A stretch of 64,000 nt of DNA from Nisaea sp. Its GTDB lineage: Bacteria; Pseudomonadota; Alphaproteobacteria; Thalassobaculales; Thalassobaculaceae. The position numbers and the translations under genes are program-made. Of the stretch, positions 1-8,720 are shown in pieces. The stretch's first letter is position 1, and each line of letters starts with the position of its first letter. Where the stretch lies: contig NZ_JAXMNY010000004.1 of assembly GCF_034670185.1 (NCBI RefSeq), positions 124,001 through 188,000 on the forward strand, in the 5' to 3' direction. The notes under the pieces were generated by a model. It did no database searches. It was not told the origin of the DNA and was given only the letters and a program-made list of their open reading frames with translations.

Positions 1-964
1 CGTCCGCCGCGTCGATGACCGGCGGCTCGCTCCCGGCGATCACCTGCAGGAAATGGGCGAGCTGGTTGTCGTAGGTCTGGGTGCCGTCGAGGGGCAGGGT
101 CTCGCGGGTGAGGTCGGCCTGCCAGTCGCCGCCGTCCGGCCCGTGGTGCCAGTATTCCATTGTCGGCACTTCCAGCGCGCCGTCGCGGCCGCCGATGAAG
201 AGGTAGTTTTCCGGCTGATGCGGGAAGTAGAGCGCCTGCCCGGAGGTGCGCTCCCAGCTATAGGGGGAGGCGACGGCGTCCGTGATGGTGAAGCTGCCGA
301 GCACGCCGCTGTCGAATTCGAAGGACACGCTGGCGGTGTCCTCGACAGCGAGGTCGCGCACGCCGTTCGAGACAAAGGCGCTGACCCGGCGAATCTCGCC
401 GAGGATGAAGCGCAGGCAGTCGACATCGTGGATCAGGTTGATCAGCAGTGTGCCGCCGCCCGGCTCGCGCCGCCAGGCAACGTCGAAATAGCGGTCGGGC
501 TTGTCCATCCAGGCCATGCCGCTCACCGTCACGATCCGGCCGAGCCTGCCGCTTTGGACGACATGGCGGGCTTCCCTTATGTCCGGGCTGTGCCGGCGGT
601 GATGACCGACGAGGATAGGGACGCCCGCAGCCTCGCTCGCCCGGGCTATCTCGAATGCATCGGGCAGGTCGGCCGCGACCGGTTTTTCCACCAGACTCGG
701 GATACCGCGCTCGATACAGGCGAAGGCGGCGGATTTATGCAGGCCGGTCGGCAAGGCTACGATCGCCCCGTCCGGCCGGACCGCATCCAGCATGGTCTCG
801 AGGTCGCCGAAATGCGGCACGCCGAGGCTCTCCGCAAATTCCCGCGCTTCAGGCGCCGGGTCGGCAATGCCCGCGATCTCCGCGCAGGGATGGCCGGCGA
901 GCAGCTTGCAATGCTCCCGGCCGATCAGCCCCGCACCGGCAACCGCGATCCTGAATGTCTGCAT
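1..964 (-). CDS. Gfo/Idh/MocA family NAD(P)-dependent oxidoreductase (3' end outside window)
   Basis: The first 321 codons of a gene that runs off the left edge. The N-terminus has a Rossmann dinucleotide-binding motif (AVAGAGLIG, residues 7-15). The EKP signature of the Gfo/Idh/MocA family sits in LVEKPVAAD, where the lysine is the usual catalytic residue. Further on, the H/D-rich stretch NLIHDVDCL fits the substrate half. Family members oxidise or reduce sugar-like or cyclitol substrates; the substrate cannot be read here. The ATG is the only start near the motif. It is the last gene of the leftward kdsB-pheA-yciI run, separated from yciI by a palindromic repeat, so it may have its own promoter. 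Confidence 0.85.
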   Translation of the reverse strand, partial: MQTFRIAVAGAGLIGREHCKLLAGHPCAEIAGIADPAPEAREFAESLGVPHFGDLETMLDAVRPDGAIVALPTGLHKSAAFACIERGIPSLVEKPVAADLPDAFEIARASEAAGVPILVGHHRRHSPDIREARHVVQSGRLGRIVTVSGMAWMDKPDRYFDVAWRREPGGGTLLINLIHDVDCLRFILGEIRRVSAFVSNGVRDLAVEDTASVSFEFDSGVLGSFTITDAVASPYSWERTSGQALYFPHQPENYLFIGGRDGALEVPTMEYWHHGPDGGDWQADLTRETLPLDGTQTYDNQLAHFLQVIAGSEPPVIDAAD

Positions 965-981
965 CGGCTTCCCTTATCCGT

Positions 982-1063
982 CGTCATCCCCATGCAAATG
1001 GGGACCCAGGGATGGCGGACTGCGCTCCACGCTCCCTGGGTCCCCACTTTCGCGGGAATGACG
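982..1063. repeat. Intergenic palindromic repeat, copy 1
   Basis: An 82-bp element that begins CGTCATCCCC and ends GGGAATGACG. It contains two hairpin-forming halves and an inner inverted pair GGGACCCAGG / CCTGGGTCCC. The same architecture recurs four more times in the window, always between genes. It lies between yciI and the Gfo/Idh gene and could form a strong RNA structure in either direction. Confidence 0.85.
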
Positions 1064-1109
1064 GCCGAGAAAGCGGGAGGAAGAGCGAATCGCGCGGGAT
1101 GCGAGGGTG

Positions 1110-1406
1110 TTAGCCCTGCAGGGCCTTGTCCCAGATCGTCTTGCGCCACGGGGTCACGATAACGGCTTCGAACACGCCGTTCAGGGCGAACGGATCGTTT
1201 TTCGCGAAATCTTCCGCCACGGCGCGGTCCTCGGTGTCGAGGATCAACAGGCTGCCGTCCATGGCCTCGTCAGGGCCGCCGAGGGTGGCGCCGCCGGCGA
1301 TGATCAGGTCCATCTTGGACTTCAGATACTCGACATGGGCCGGGCGGTGTTCGACGCGCTTGTCGAGGGCGCCGGGCTTGTCCCGGGCGATGATGGCGTA
1401 AGGCAT
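1110..1406 (-). CDS. YciI family protein
   Basis: A 98-aa protein with the YciI fold signature: N-terminal beta strand MPYAIIARDKPGA, the RPAHVEYL helix carrying the conserved histidine, and the G-G-P-L/D pattern before a strand. YciI-like proteins are small ferredoxin-fold proteins, some acting as dehalogenase- or muconolactone-isomerase-like enzymes; most have no known substrate. The ATG is preceded by GGGAG at a good distance. It lies 56 bp downstream of pheA on the same strand and is probably co-transcribed with kdsB-pheA. Confidence 0.8.
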   Translation of the reverse strand: MPYAIIARDKPGALDKRVEHRPAHVEYLKSKMDLIIAGGATLGGPDEAMDGSLLILDTEDRAVAEDFAKNDPFALNGVFEAVIVTPWRKTIWDKALQG

Positions 1407-1462
1407 GTGATGCTCCCTTGTGCGTGTGTGTTGGTTGTTTTGTCAGTGTTAGAGGCGGCGGA

Positions 1463-2341
1463 TTATTCCCCGCCGTTGCCGTTCTTTGCCTGCTCCAGAC
1501 GGAACGGGTGGGCCGGATAGGTGCCGAGGATCTTGACCGCGCCTTTCGGGCAGAAGAATTGCAATTCCTCCAGCGCCAGCTTCAGCGATGTCTCTTCGGG
1601 ATGGCCCTCGGCATCGACATAGAACTGCGCCGCCGAGAAGCTGCCATCGACCAGATAGGATTCCAGCTTGGTCAGGTTGATGCCGTTGGTGGCGAAGCCG
1701 CCGAGCGCCTTGTAGAGCGCGGCGGGCACACTGCGGACCCGGAAGATGGCGGTGGTGACGCACGGGCCGTTCCCGGCCGGCGGCACGACGCCCTCGCGGG
1801 CCATGAGCAGGAAGCGGGTGGTGTTGTGCTCCGCGTCCTCCACGCCTTCGCGCAGGATCTCCAGACCATAGATCTCGGCGGCCAGCTTCGGGCCGATGGC
1901 GGCGATGGTCTTGTCGCCCAGCTCGGCGATGGAGCGGGCGGCGCCGGCTGTGTCGGAATGCTGCACCGGGCGGGCGCCGAGTTCGGCCATCAGCAGCCTC
2001 GACTGGGCCAGCGCGTGGACGTGGGAGCGGATCTCCTTCACGTCCGAAATCTGCGTGCCGGGCACGCCGAGCAGCATGGCGTTGATGCGCTGATAATGCT
2101 CGCCGATGATATAGAGGCCGGATTCCGGCAGCAGGTGATGGATGTCGGCGACGCGGCCGGCGACGGAATTCTCAACCGGCACCATGGCGCACAGCGCCTC
2201 ACCGCTCTTCACCGCGTCCAGCATGTCCTCAAAGCTCGAACAGGGCAGCGGCTCCAGGTCGGGGCGGACGGCCTGACAGGCCATGTGGGAGTTGGCGCCT
2301 AGTTCGCCCTGGAAGGCGATTTTCTGCTTTTGCTCGGACAC
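1463..2341 (-). CDS. pheA: Prephenate dehydratase
   Basis: Converts prephenate to phenylpyruvate in phenylalanine synthesis. The 292-aa protein has the PDT catalytic domain (about residues 5-185), including the TRF motif in HNTTRFLLM, followed by a C-terminal ACT regulatory domain (about 195-275) with the Phe-binding type sequence NLTKLESYL. No chorismate mutase domain is fused; a separate chorismate mutase is encoded near 45.3 kb. I chose the GTG at 2341 (MSEQKQKIAF) because the frame upstream overlaps kdsB and adds a non-conserved tail. It starts 19 bp after the kdsB stop, so the two form an operon. Confidence 0.92.
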   Translation of the reverse strand: MSEQKQKIAFQGELGANSHMACQAVRPDLEPLPCSSFEDMLDAVKSGEALCAMVPVENSVAGRVADIHHLLPESGLYIIGEHYQRINAMLLGVPGTQISDVKEIRSHVHALAQSRLLMAELGARPVQHSDTAGAARSIAELGDKTIAAIGPKLAAEIYGLEILREGVEDAEHNTTRFLLMAREGVVPPAGNGPCVTTAIFRVRSVPAALYKALGGFATNGINLTKLESYLVDGSFSAAQFYVDAEGHPEETSLKLALEELQFFCPKGAVKILGTYPAHPFRLEQAKNGNGGE

Positions 2342-2360
2342 GGGTCGGGAACTTTCGGGT

Positions 2361-3116
2361 TCAGGATTGTTCAAGAATTTTGCGGGCTTTTTCCAAGTCC
2401 GCCGGAGTATCGACACCGAGCGGAACCGTGTCAACGCGGGCCACGTCGATCCGCATGCCAGCTTCCAGCGGCCGGAGCTGCTCCAGCTTCTCGCGCAGCT
2501 CCAGCGCCGACGGCGGCAGCTTCACGAAGCGCTCCAGCGCGGCCCGGCGATAGGCATAGAGCCCGATGAAGTGAAACAGCGGGCCCGGCCCGTGCGGCAC
2601 CGTGGCGCGGCTGAAATAGAGCGCCCGGCCCCGGCTGCCATCCACCTCCCAGGCGACGACAGGCTTGGTCACGCTCGGATTGGTGATGTCATCCTCGTCC
2701 ACGATAAGCGCCGCCGGCGCGCCGATATCGACCTCGGCCCGGTCCAGCATGGCCAGCGCGGCCCGCGGCACGGCCGGGTCGAGCACCGGCAGATCGCCCT
2801 GGATATTGACGATGGCATCGTGTTTGCCATCGGGGTCGAGCGTGCACAGCGCCTCCCAGATCCGGTCGGAGCCGGAGGGATGGTCCGGGTCGGTCAACAC
2901 CGCCTCGCCGCCATGATCGCGGACGGCATCGGCGATCTCCTGCTCGGCGCAGGCCACGGCAACCCGGCCAAGATCGGCCTCTTCCGCCCGGCGCACCACA
3001 TGCACGATCATCGGCAGGCCGCCGATATCGGCGAGCGGCTTGTCCGGCAGCCGCTCCGATTTCATACGGGCGGGGATCAGGACGATGGGATTGGAGGGTG
3101 TCGCGTTCGCGGGCAT
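2361..3116 (-). CDS. kdsB: 3-deoxy-manno-octulosonate cytidylyltransferase
   Basis: Activates Kdo with CTP to give CMP-Kdo for lipopolysaccharide inner-core synthesis, a cytoplasmic step. The sequence opens with the nucleotidyltransferase signature IPARMKSERLPDKPL and carries NIQGDLP and the GLYAYRR segment typical of KdsB. Length from the chosen ATG is 251 aa, usual for the family; an upstream in-frame ATG would add 15 basic residues unlike other KdsB proteins. It is divergent from cycM and leads the kdsB-pheA(-yciI) operon, an arrangement common in alphaproteobacteria. Confidence 0.92.
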   Translation of the reverse strand: MPANATPSNPIVLIPARMKSERLPDKPLADIGGLPMIVHVVRRAEEADLGRVAVACAEQEIADAVRDHGGEAVLTDPDHPSGSDRIWEALCTLDPDGKHDAIVNIQGDLPVLDPAVPRAALAMLDRAEVDIGAPAALIVDEDDITNPSVTKPVVAWEVDGSRGRALYFSRATVPHGPGPLFHFIGLYAYRRAALERFVKLPPSALELREKLEQLRPLEAGMRIDVARVDTVPLGVDTPADLEKARKILEQS

Positions 3117-3383
3117 GTCGGTCTCACTCTTCTTCTTTCCGTTCCCGGCCAGGCGCCCCATACTGCCATTTATTGCGGCGAAATGTCGCGCGGCCAGGCC
3201 GCCCTGTCTGCACGCAGAGTCATGTCCGGACTTGCGTCTTAGAGGGCGGAACCTTATAGGAAACTGTTAAAGGGCTGTCGCCTGCCTAATTTGGCGAAAC
3301 AGTCCACATGTGAGATAGCTGGGCCGCGCGGAGCCTTTCCGGGCACCAAAGCGGCGGGAAACAAAGGCGGGACGAGGTTCGGC

Positions 3384-3983
3384 ATGTCATCTTCTCTGGA
3401 ATTCAACAAGCTGGCCGCGGGCGTTTTGTGTGGCGGATTGCTGCTGATGGGCGTCGGCAAGCTTGCCGGTGTGCTGGTGCACCCCGAAACTCTCGAAACG
3501 AACGCCTATACGGTCGAAGTTGCCGAAGGCGCCGCTACTGCCGCCGCACCGACCGGGCCCGCCCCGATCGAGCCAATCCTCGGTCTTCTTGCCAGCGCCG
3601 ATCCGGCTAAAGGGCTCAAGATCGCCAAGAAGTGCGCGGCCTGCCACAGCTTCGACAAGGGCGGCCCGAACAAGGTTGGCCCGAACCTCTTCAATGTCGT
3701 GATAGCCGCCAAGGGTCACGTTGACGGCTTCGCCTATTCCGAGGCGCTCCTGACGTCCGGCGAGACCGACAAATGGTCCTACACATCGCTGAACCATTTC
3801 CTGCTGAAGCCGAAAGATTATGCCCCGGGCACGAAGATGAACTTCGCTGGGATCAAGAAAACCGAAGACCGGGCGCATCTCGTCGCTTACTTGCGGTCAA
3901 TGGCCGATACGCCGGCGGCGCTGCCGACGGTTGAAGAAATTCAGGCCGCACAGGACGCTTTCAACGCAGCTTCCGGCGGCTGA
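3384..3983 (+). CDS. cycM: Membrane-anchored cytochrome c (CycM-like)
   Basis: A 199-aa class I cytochrome c with an uncleaved N-terminal signal anchor (about residues 8-30), a proline/alanine-rich periplasmic linker and a single haem domain. The haem motif is CAACH (residues 84-88) and the likely axial methionine is Met152 in PGTKMNF. CycM-type proteins carry electrons from the bc1 complex to an aa3 oxidase in alphaproteobacteria. The start was set at the ATG preceded by GACGAGG; the longer upstream frame would bury the signal anchor. Divergent from kdsB and followed by an intrinsic terminator. Confidence 0.9.
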   Translation: MSSSLEFNKLAAGVLCGGLLLMGVGKLAGVLVHPETLETNAYTVEVAEGAATAAAPTGPAPIEPILGLLASADPAKGLKIAKKCAACHSFDKGGPNKVGPNLFNVVIAAKGHVDGFAYSEALLTSGETDKWSYTSLNHFLLKPKDYAPGTKMNFAGIKKTEDRAHLVAYLRSMADTPAALPTVEEIQAAQDAFNAASGG

Positions 3984-4007
3984 TCGCCGATCAGATTTCT
4001 GGATCAA

Positions 4008-4035
4008 GCCGGGCCCCGATATGGCCCGGCTTTTT
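4008..4035 (+). terminator. Rho-independent terminator after cycM
   Basis: An 8-bp perfect stem GCCGGGCC / GGCCCGGC with a short loop, immediately followed by TTTTT, 25 bp after the cycM stop. It separates cycM from hisN. Confidence 0.85.
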
Positions 4036-4053
4036 CATTTTGGGAGATAAAAC

Positions 4054-4830
4054 GTGACCCGGCCCTCCACGACAGAGCTTGCCAGCTTCGCCGCCTCGCT
4101 CGCCGATGCCGCACGCGGTGTTATCCGCCGCTATCATAATTTCGGCGTCAACATCGAGGCCAAGGCGGATGAAAGCCCTGTGACCGTGGCCGACCGTGGC
4201 GCGGAGCGTGTCATGCGCGCCCTGATCGAGGAACGCTTTCCGGAGCACGGCATTGCCGGCGAGGAATACGGCAAGGTTCGCGAGGATGCCGAATTCGTCT
4301 GGTCGCTCGACCCGATCGACGGCACCAAGGCGTTTATCACCGGCAGCCCGCGCTTCGGCACCCTGATCGGCCTGGTCGAAAACGGCGCGCCGGTGCTTGG
4401 CGTGATCGACATGCCGGTTCTGGACGAGCGCTGGATCGGCGGCCGGGACTACATGGCCCGGATGAACGGCTCCCCGGTCACAGTCCGCCCTTGCGAGCAG
4501 CTCTCCGACGCCATCCTCGCCGCCACCTCGCCAGCCATGTTCGAGGGCACCGAAGAGATCTACGCCAAGCTCTGCGCCGAAACGCGCTATCAGGTCTATG
4601 GCGGCGACTGCCACAATTTCGCGACGCTTGCAGGCGGCCATGTCGATCTCTGCGTCGAGGCCGGTCTGCAGGATTACGACTTCCTCGCCGTGGTCCCGGT
4701 AATCGAGGCCGCAGGCGGCATCGTCACCGACTGGGAAGGCAGGCGCCCCGCTCCGGGCTCGACCAACCGGATCTGCGCGGCGGGCGACAAGCGGGTCCAC
4801 GAAGCCGCCCTGAAGATCCTGAACGGCTGA
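4054..4830 (+). CDS. hisN: Histidinol-phosphatase, inositol-monophosphatase superfamily
   Basis: Predicted to hydrolyse L-histidinol phosphate to histidinol, the penultimate part of histidine synthesis. The 258-aa protein has the metal-binding motifs of the IMPase superfamily: GEE at residues 69-71, DPIDGTKAF at 86-94, and a C-terminal metal ligand region in DYDFLAVVPVIEAAGG. The sequence around these motifs resembles HisN rather than inositol monophosphatase or CysQ. The start is a GTG with GGGAG 7 bp upstream, directly after the cycM terminator. A generic IMPase role cannot be fully excluded from sequence alone. Confidence 0.85.
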   Translation: MTRPSTTELASFAASLADAARGVIRRYHNFGVNIEAKADESPVTVADRGAERVMRALIEERFPEHGIAGEEYGKVREDAEFVWSLDPIDGTKAFITGSPRFGTLIGLVENGAPVLGVIDMPVLDERWIGGRDYMARMNGSPVTVRPCEQLSDAILAATSPAMFEGTEEIYAKLCAETRYQVYGGDCHNFATLAGGHVDLCVEAGLQDYDFLAVVPVIEAAGGIVTDWEGRRPAPGSTNRICAAGDKRVHEAALKILNG

Positions 4831-4852
4831 GGCCTGATCACTCTCCCTAATT

Positions 4853-4939
4853 CGTCATCCCGGCCGGAGAGCCGGGACCCAGGCGATGGCGGATTGCGCT
4901 CTATGACAACTAGGTCCCGGCTCTCCGGCCGGGATGACG
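4853..4939. repeat. Intergenic palindromic repeat, copy 2
   Basis: An 87-bp element with ends CGTCATCCCGG and CCGGGATGACG. The inner sequences are GGGACCCAGG and TAGGTCCCGG. It lies between hisN and the 2-hydroxyacid dehydrogenase and may act as the hisN transcription end, although there is no T-run. Confidence 0.85.
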
Positions 4940-5045
4940 GTCGTGGGTTTTGGTAGGCTGAAACTGCCGGTGCGCCTTTGCTCCGGCCCCGCGCCCGTGC
5001 TAGGACCGAATCCCCGCCCTGTTGAACAGATTTCCGGAGACTTCC

Positions 5046-5978
5046 ATGCCCGCCGTTATGTTCCGGTCCACGAGCGATGCCGCGCCTGCCTGGGAAGAAA
5101 TGCTGAAGCAGCGGATTCCGGATCTCGATTTCCGTGCCTGGCCGGATATCGGCAATCCGGAGGATATCGAGTTCGTGCTCGCCTGGAAGATGCCTCCGGG
5201 CACGCTTGATGGCATGCCGAACGTGAAATGCATCTGTTCGCTCGGTCAGGGTGTGGATCATATCTTCGCCGATCCCAACCTGCCGGAAGGCGCCCAGATC
5301 ATGCGGCTGGTCGATCCCTGGATGTCCCAGGCGATGAGCGAGTGGGTGCTGCTGCATGTGCTGCGCTACCACCGCCAGGCGCCGGAATATGAAGAGCTGC
5401 GCAAGAGCAAGACCTGGAAATCCCTGCCGGCGCCGGATACGGCAAGCCGCAAGGTCGGCATTCTCGGCCTCGGGGCGCTCGGCGCGGATGCGGCTTCCAA
5501 GATCGCCGCGCTCGGCTTCGACACCGCCGGCTGGAGCCGGACGGAAAAGCAGATCGAGGGTGTGAAGAGCTATTACGGCGAGGACCAGTTGATGGACTTC
5601 CTGGCCCGGACCGAAATCCTCTGCTGCCTGCTGCCGCTGACCAAGGCGACCGAGGGCGTGATCAATGCCAAGACCCTGGCCGCGCTGCCGAAAGGCGCCT
5701 TCGTGATCAATTCAGGCCGCGGCGGTCATGTGGTCGAGGAGGATCTGCTGGCGGCACTGGACAGCGGCCATATCGCCCATGCGGCCCTCGACGTGTTCCG
5801 CACCGAGCCGCTGCCGCAGGACAGCCCGTTCTGGGAGCATCCGAAGGTCGATCTCTGGCCGCATGTCTCGGCCCAGACCAACCCGGTCAGCGCCGGAGAC
5901 CAGGTCGCCGACGCGATCCGGAAAGTGTTCAGCGGCCAGGCGCCGGACAATCTGGTCGATCCGAAGGTTCAGTACTGA
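5046..5978 (+). CDS. D-2-hydroxyacid dehydrogenase, glyoxylate/hydroxypyruvate reductase A-like
   Basis: A 310-aa NAD(P)-dependent 2-hydroxyacid dehydrogenase of the GhrA type. The Rossmann motif is GLGALG (141-146). The motif ALDVFRTEPLPQDSPFW and the following LWPHVSAQT supply the catalytic glutamate and histidine of the family; the catalytic arginine is in NSGRGGHV. GhrA enzymes reduce glyoxylate and hydroxypyruvate. The ATG at 5046 has a GGAG upstream; an upstream ATG would add eight residues. It is a single-gene unit flanked by a repeat and a convergent MarR gene. Confidence 0.85.
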   Translation: MPAVMFRSTSDAAPAWEEMLKQRIPDLDFRAWPDIGNPEDIEFVLAWKMPPGTLDGMPNVKCICSLGQGVDHIFADPNLPEGAQIMRLVDPWMSQAMSEWVLLHVLRYHRQAPEYEELRKSKTWKSLPAPDTASRKVGILGLGALGADAASKIAALGFDTAGWSRTEKQIEGVKSYYGEDQLMDFLARTEILCCLLPLTKATEGVINAKTLAALPKGAFVINSGRGGHVVEEDLLAALDSGHIAHAALDVFRTEPLPQDSPFWEHPKVDLWPHVSAQTNPVSAGDQVADAIRKVFSGQAPDNLVDPKVQY

Positions 5979-6005
5979 GTGGGATGTAGGAACAGGTGGC
6001 CGGCG

Positions 6006-6383
6006 TCAGTCGGCCGCGTCTGCCTCGAACCGGCTGCCGCGTGACGCGTCGACGACAAGATCGCCGAACTCGGTCAGGAAGACCGAGCCTTTCACAGTCC
6101 GCTGCACAAGCACGCTGCGCCGGTCCGTCTCATCCGGGCGGCGGCGCACGAAACCATATTCACCAAGACGATCGAGCGCCCGGGTAATGGCCGGTTTCGA
6201 AACGTTCAGGGCGGATGCGAGCCCGCGCACCGTGTGCGGCGGGTTCTCGATATAGACGGTGAGCAGAACCGCCAGTTGCCGGGCGGTCAGGTCCGGCGTA
6301 TCGCGCCGGACGCTTTCGACCAGGGCTTTGCGCCAAATGCCAAGGGCTTGTATCGAATCGACAGCCATATCCGGTACCAGCAT
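6006..6383 (-). CDS. MarR-family transcriptional regulator
   Basis: A 125-aa winged-helix protein. The recognition-helix segment LNVSKPAITRALDRLGEYGFV and the wing RRPDETDRRSVLV are typical MarR features. It is a little shorter than most MarR proteins, with reduced C-terminal dimerisation helices. It faces the 2-hydroxyacid dehydrogenase gene (28 bp between stops) and follows the M17 peptidase gene on the same strand. A start five codons further in (MAVDS) is also possible. The ligand and target genes are not evident. Confidence 0.82.
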   Translation of the reverse strand: MLVPDMAVDSIQALGIWRKALVESVRRDTPDLTARQLAVLLTVYIENPPHTVRGLASALNVSKPAITRALDRLGEYGFVRRRPDETDRRSVLVQRTVKGSVFLTEFGDLVVDASRGSRFEADAAD

Positions 6384-6495
6384 AACCCTGTTTGTTTCGA
6401 ATTCGATTTGACAATACAGGGAGTAATCGCACTGCGCAACGAAAGATCGTTCGCGAAACGCGTATTTACTGTCAGCGAGCCCTATTTACCGGCCG

Positions 6496-7884
6496 TTAAC
6501 CATAACGTTTGCGCAACATTTTATAAAAAGCCCGTATACCCATGACTTCCCCGCCTTCCGGACGCCCGGGCCGGGACTTGAGATTCCATGCCATTACGTC
6601 GACATGGGCCCATCGTGTCTCCGACGAAACGAAGTGCTCCAGGAAAAGCGCCGCCGTGATGGCGCCGCCGTAGCCGCCCGATCCGGTACTGGAAAGATCC
6701 GCGTTCGGCGACTTCAGCATCTCCCGGTAAGGCTGGTGCAACGGCATCCGCCAGAGCGCGTCCCGCGTCTCCAGCCCGCCTTCGAGCAGATCGGCGGCGA
6801 GGGCGTCATCGTTGCAGAAGAGCGCGGGCAGATCGGTGCCGAGCGCCACCCGGGCGGCGCCGGTCAGGGTCGCGAAGTCGAGAATCATGTCCGGCTTCTC
6901 GCTGTCGGCTTCGGTCAGCGCATCGGCCAGCACCAGCCGGCCTTCGGCATCGGTATTGCCAACCTCGACGGTCAGCCCCTTGCGCGACGGCAGGATATCC
7001 ATCGGCCGGAAGGCGTTGCCGGAGATCGCATTCTCCACCGCCGGGACCAGCACCCGGAGCCGGACCGGCAGGCCCGCATCCATGACCAGTTTGGCGAGGC
7101 CCAGCGCATGGGCCGATCCGCCCATATCCTTCTTCATCATCAGCATGCCCGCAGCGGGCTTGATGTCCAGACCGCCGCTGTCGAAGATCACGCCCTTGCC
7201 GACAATCGTCACCTTCGGATGGCTTTTCTTGCCCCAGCGGATATCGATCAGGCGCGGCGCCCGGTCGGCGGCGCGGCCCACGGCATGGATCATCGGGAAA
7301 TTCTCGGCCAGAAGCGCCTCGCCCTCGATGATCTCGATCTTCGCCTTGTAGGCTTTGGCGAGATCGGACGCCGCGTCTGCAAGCTCTTCCGGGCCGAGAT
7401 CGTTGGCCGGCCGGTTGATCAGGTCGCGGGCAAGGCCGGTGGCCTCGGCGAGGCGGTGCACCTCATCCTGGTCGGCACCGGCAGGCCAGACCAGCTCGGC
7501 CTTGAACACGGTCTTTTCCTTGAACTTGTCGAACCGGTAATGCGCCAGTGCCCATCCGGTCGCGGCCCGGGTCGCGGCCTCAGGCGTCAGATCGGCATCG
7601 AGAAAATAGCGGCCATTCGGCAAGGCGGCCGGCAGCGGCGCCAGATCCCAGAGACCGCCGCCTGGCTCCTCCTGCTCCTCGACACCGAACAGGACGCGCT
7701 CCAGCCCGCCGTCGGCCCCCGGCACGAAACAGGTTGCCCCCGGCGCCGCCAGGAACTCCGATTCGCGGATCCATCTGACAATCCGTGCGTCCGATCCTTT
7801 CAGCCAGGCTGGAAGGGTCGCTGCGCTGACAGGTGACAGCGGAACGGATTTCGGGGTCGCTTTACCAACGAAACGGAACGGCAT
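6496..7884 (-). CDS. M17 family leucyl aminopeptidase (PepA/PepB-like)
   Basis: A cytosolic two-metal aminopeptidase of 462 aa. The M17 signature NTDAEGRL is at residues 310-317. The metal- and substrate-binding lysine/aspartate set is visible in VGKGVIFDSGGLDIKP (around 228-243) and MKKDMGG (250-256). The N-terminal domain is short and divergent, as in the shorter alphaproteobacterial paralogues. The ATG start gives a normal family N-terminus; it lies close to and divergent from the GST gene at 8057, so promoters overlap in the intervening 170 bp. Confidence 0.9.
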   Translation of the reverse strand: MPFRFVGKATPKSVPLSPVSAATLPAWLKGSDARIVRWIRESEFLAAPGATCFVPGADGGLERVLFGVEEQEEPGGGLWDLAPLPAALPNGRYFLDADLTPEAATRAATGWALAHYRFDKFKEKTVFKAELVWPAGADQDEVHRLAEATGLARDLINRPANDLGPEELADAASDLAKAYKAKIEIIEGEALLAENFPMIHAVGRAADRAPRLIDIRWGKKSHPKVTIVGKGVIFDSGGLDIKPAAGMLMMKKDMGGSAHALGLAKLVMDAGLPVRLRVLVPAVENAISGNAFRPMDILPSRKGLTVEVGNTDAEGRLVLADALTEADSEKPDMILDFATLTGAARVALGTDLPALFCNDDALAADLLEGGLETRDALWRMPLHQPYREMLKSPNADLSSTGSGGYGGAITAALFLEHFVSSETRWAHVDVMAWNLKSRPGRPEGGEVMGIRAFYKMLRKRYG

Positions 7885-8056
7885 CGGGGAGCTCCAGTGA
7901 AAGAGACGGTGCTTTTGTTCTAGCCCGCGCGGCAGGCCTGCTCAAGCGAAGCCGCCATGGCTGGGACGTGACGCGCTGTATTCTGCATGTCAGAGGTTGC
8001 GTGCCGGGGCCGAGCCGGTTCAAATGGCGGCAACAACGCTCGGAGGGAGCATCGTC

Positions 8057-8716
8057 ATGGCGCCGTACAGCCTCATCATTGGAAACAAGAATTATTCGTC
8101 CTGGTCGATGCGGCCCTGGCTGATGATGAAAGCGTGCGACATCCCGTTCGAGGAAACAGTGATCGCGCTCGATACGCCGACCACGCGCCAGGAGATCCTG
8201 CGGCACTCGCCGTCCGGCTTTGTTCCGGTCCTGAAGGACGGGGAGCTGACGGTCTGGGACAGCCTGTCCATCGGCGAGTATCTGGCCGAGAAGCATCCCG
8301 ACGCGAAATTATGGCCGGCGGATCCGATCGCCCGTTCACGGGCGCGCTCGGTCTCTGCCGAAATGCATTCCGGTTTCGGCGCCGTGCGCAAGAACATGCC
8401 GATGAATGTCCGCTCCAGCTTTCCCGGTCACGGGCGCGCTCCCGGCGTGCAGGAAGATATCAACCGGATCACGGCAATCTGGCGCAATCACCGGCGCCGG
8501 GTGACCGATCCCGCCGACGGCCCATTCCTGTTCGGCCACTTTACGATCGCGGACGCGATGTTCGCCCCGGTGGTATCGCGCTTCCGCACCTATGGTGTCG
8601 AACTGGCGGATGAAGCCGCGGCCTATGCCGAGGCGGTCTGGGACTTTCCAGCCATGAAGGCCTGGGTGGAAGACGCCAGGAACGAGCCGATGGTGATCGA
8701 CCGGCACGAATTGTAG
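8057..8716 (+). CDS. Glutathione S-transferase family protein
   Basis: A 219-aa GST with an N-terminal thioredoxin-like domain (about residues 1-80), including the serine-rich active-site segment NKNYSSWSMRPW and the cis-proline/ESV-like glutathione site GFVPVLKDGELTVWDSLSI. The C-terminal helical domain carries FTIADAMFAPV, the N-capping box region. It resembles the YfcF/zeta-like bacterial GSTs. The ATG at 8057 follows GGAGGGAG. Convergent with the MATE gene, with only four bases between the stops. The substrate is unknown. Confidence 0.87.
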   Translation: MAPYSLIIGNKNYSSWSMRPWLMMKACDIPFEETVIALDTPTTRQEILRHSPSGFVPVLKDGELTVWDSLSIGEYLAEKHPDAKLWPADPIARSRARSVSAEMHSGFGAVRKNMPMNVRSSFPGHGRAPGVQEDINRITAIWRNHRRRVTDPADGPFLFGHFTIADAMFAPVVSRFRTYGVELADEAAAYAEAVWDFPAMKAWVEDARNEPMVIDRHEL

Positions 8717-8720
8717 GCCG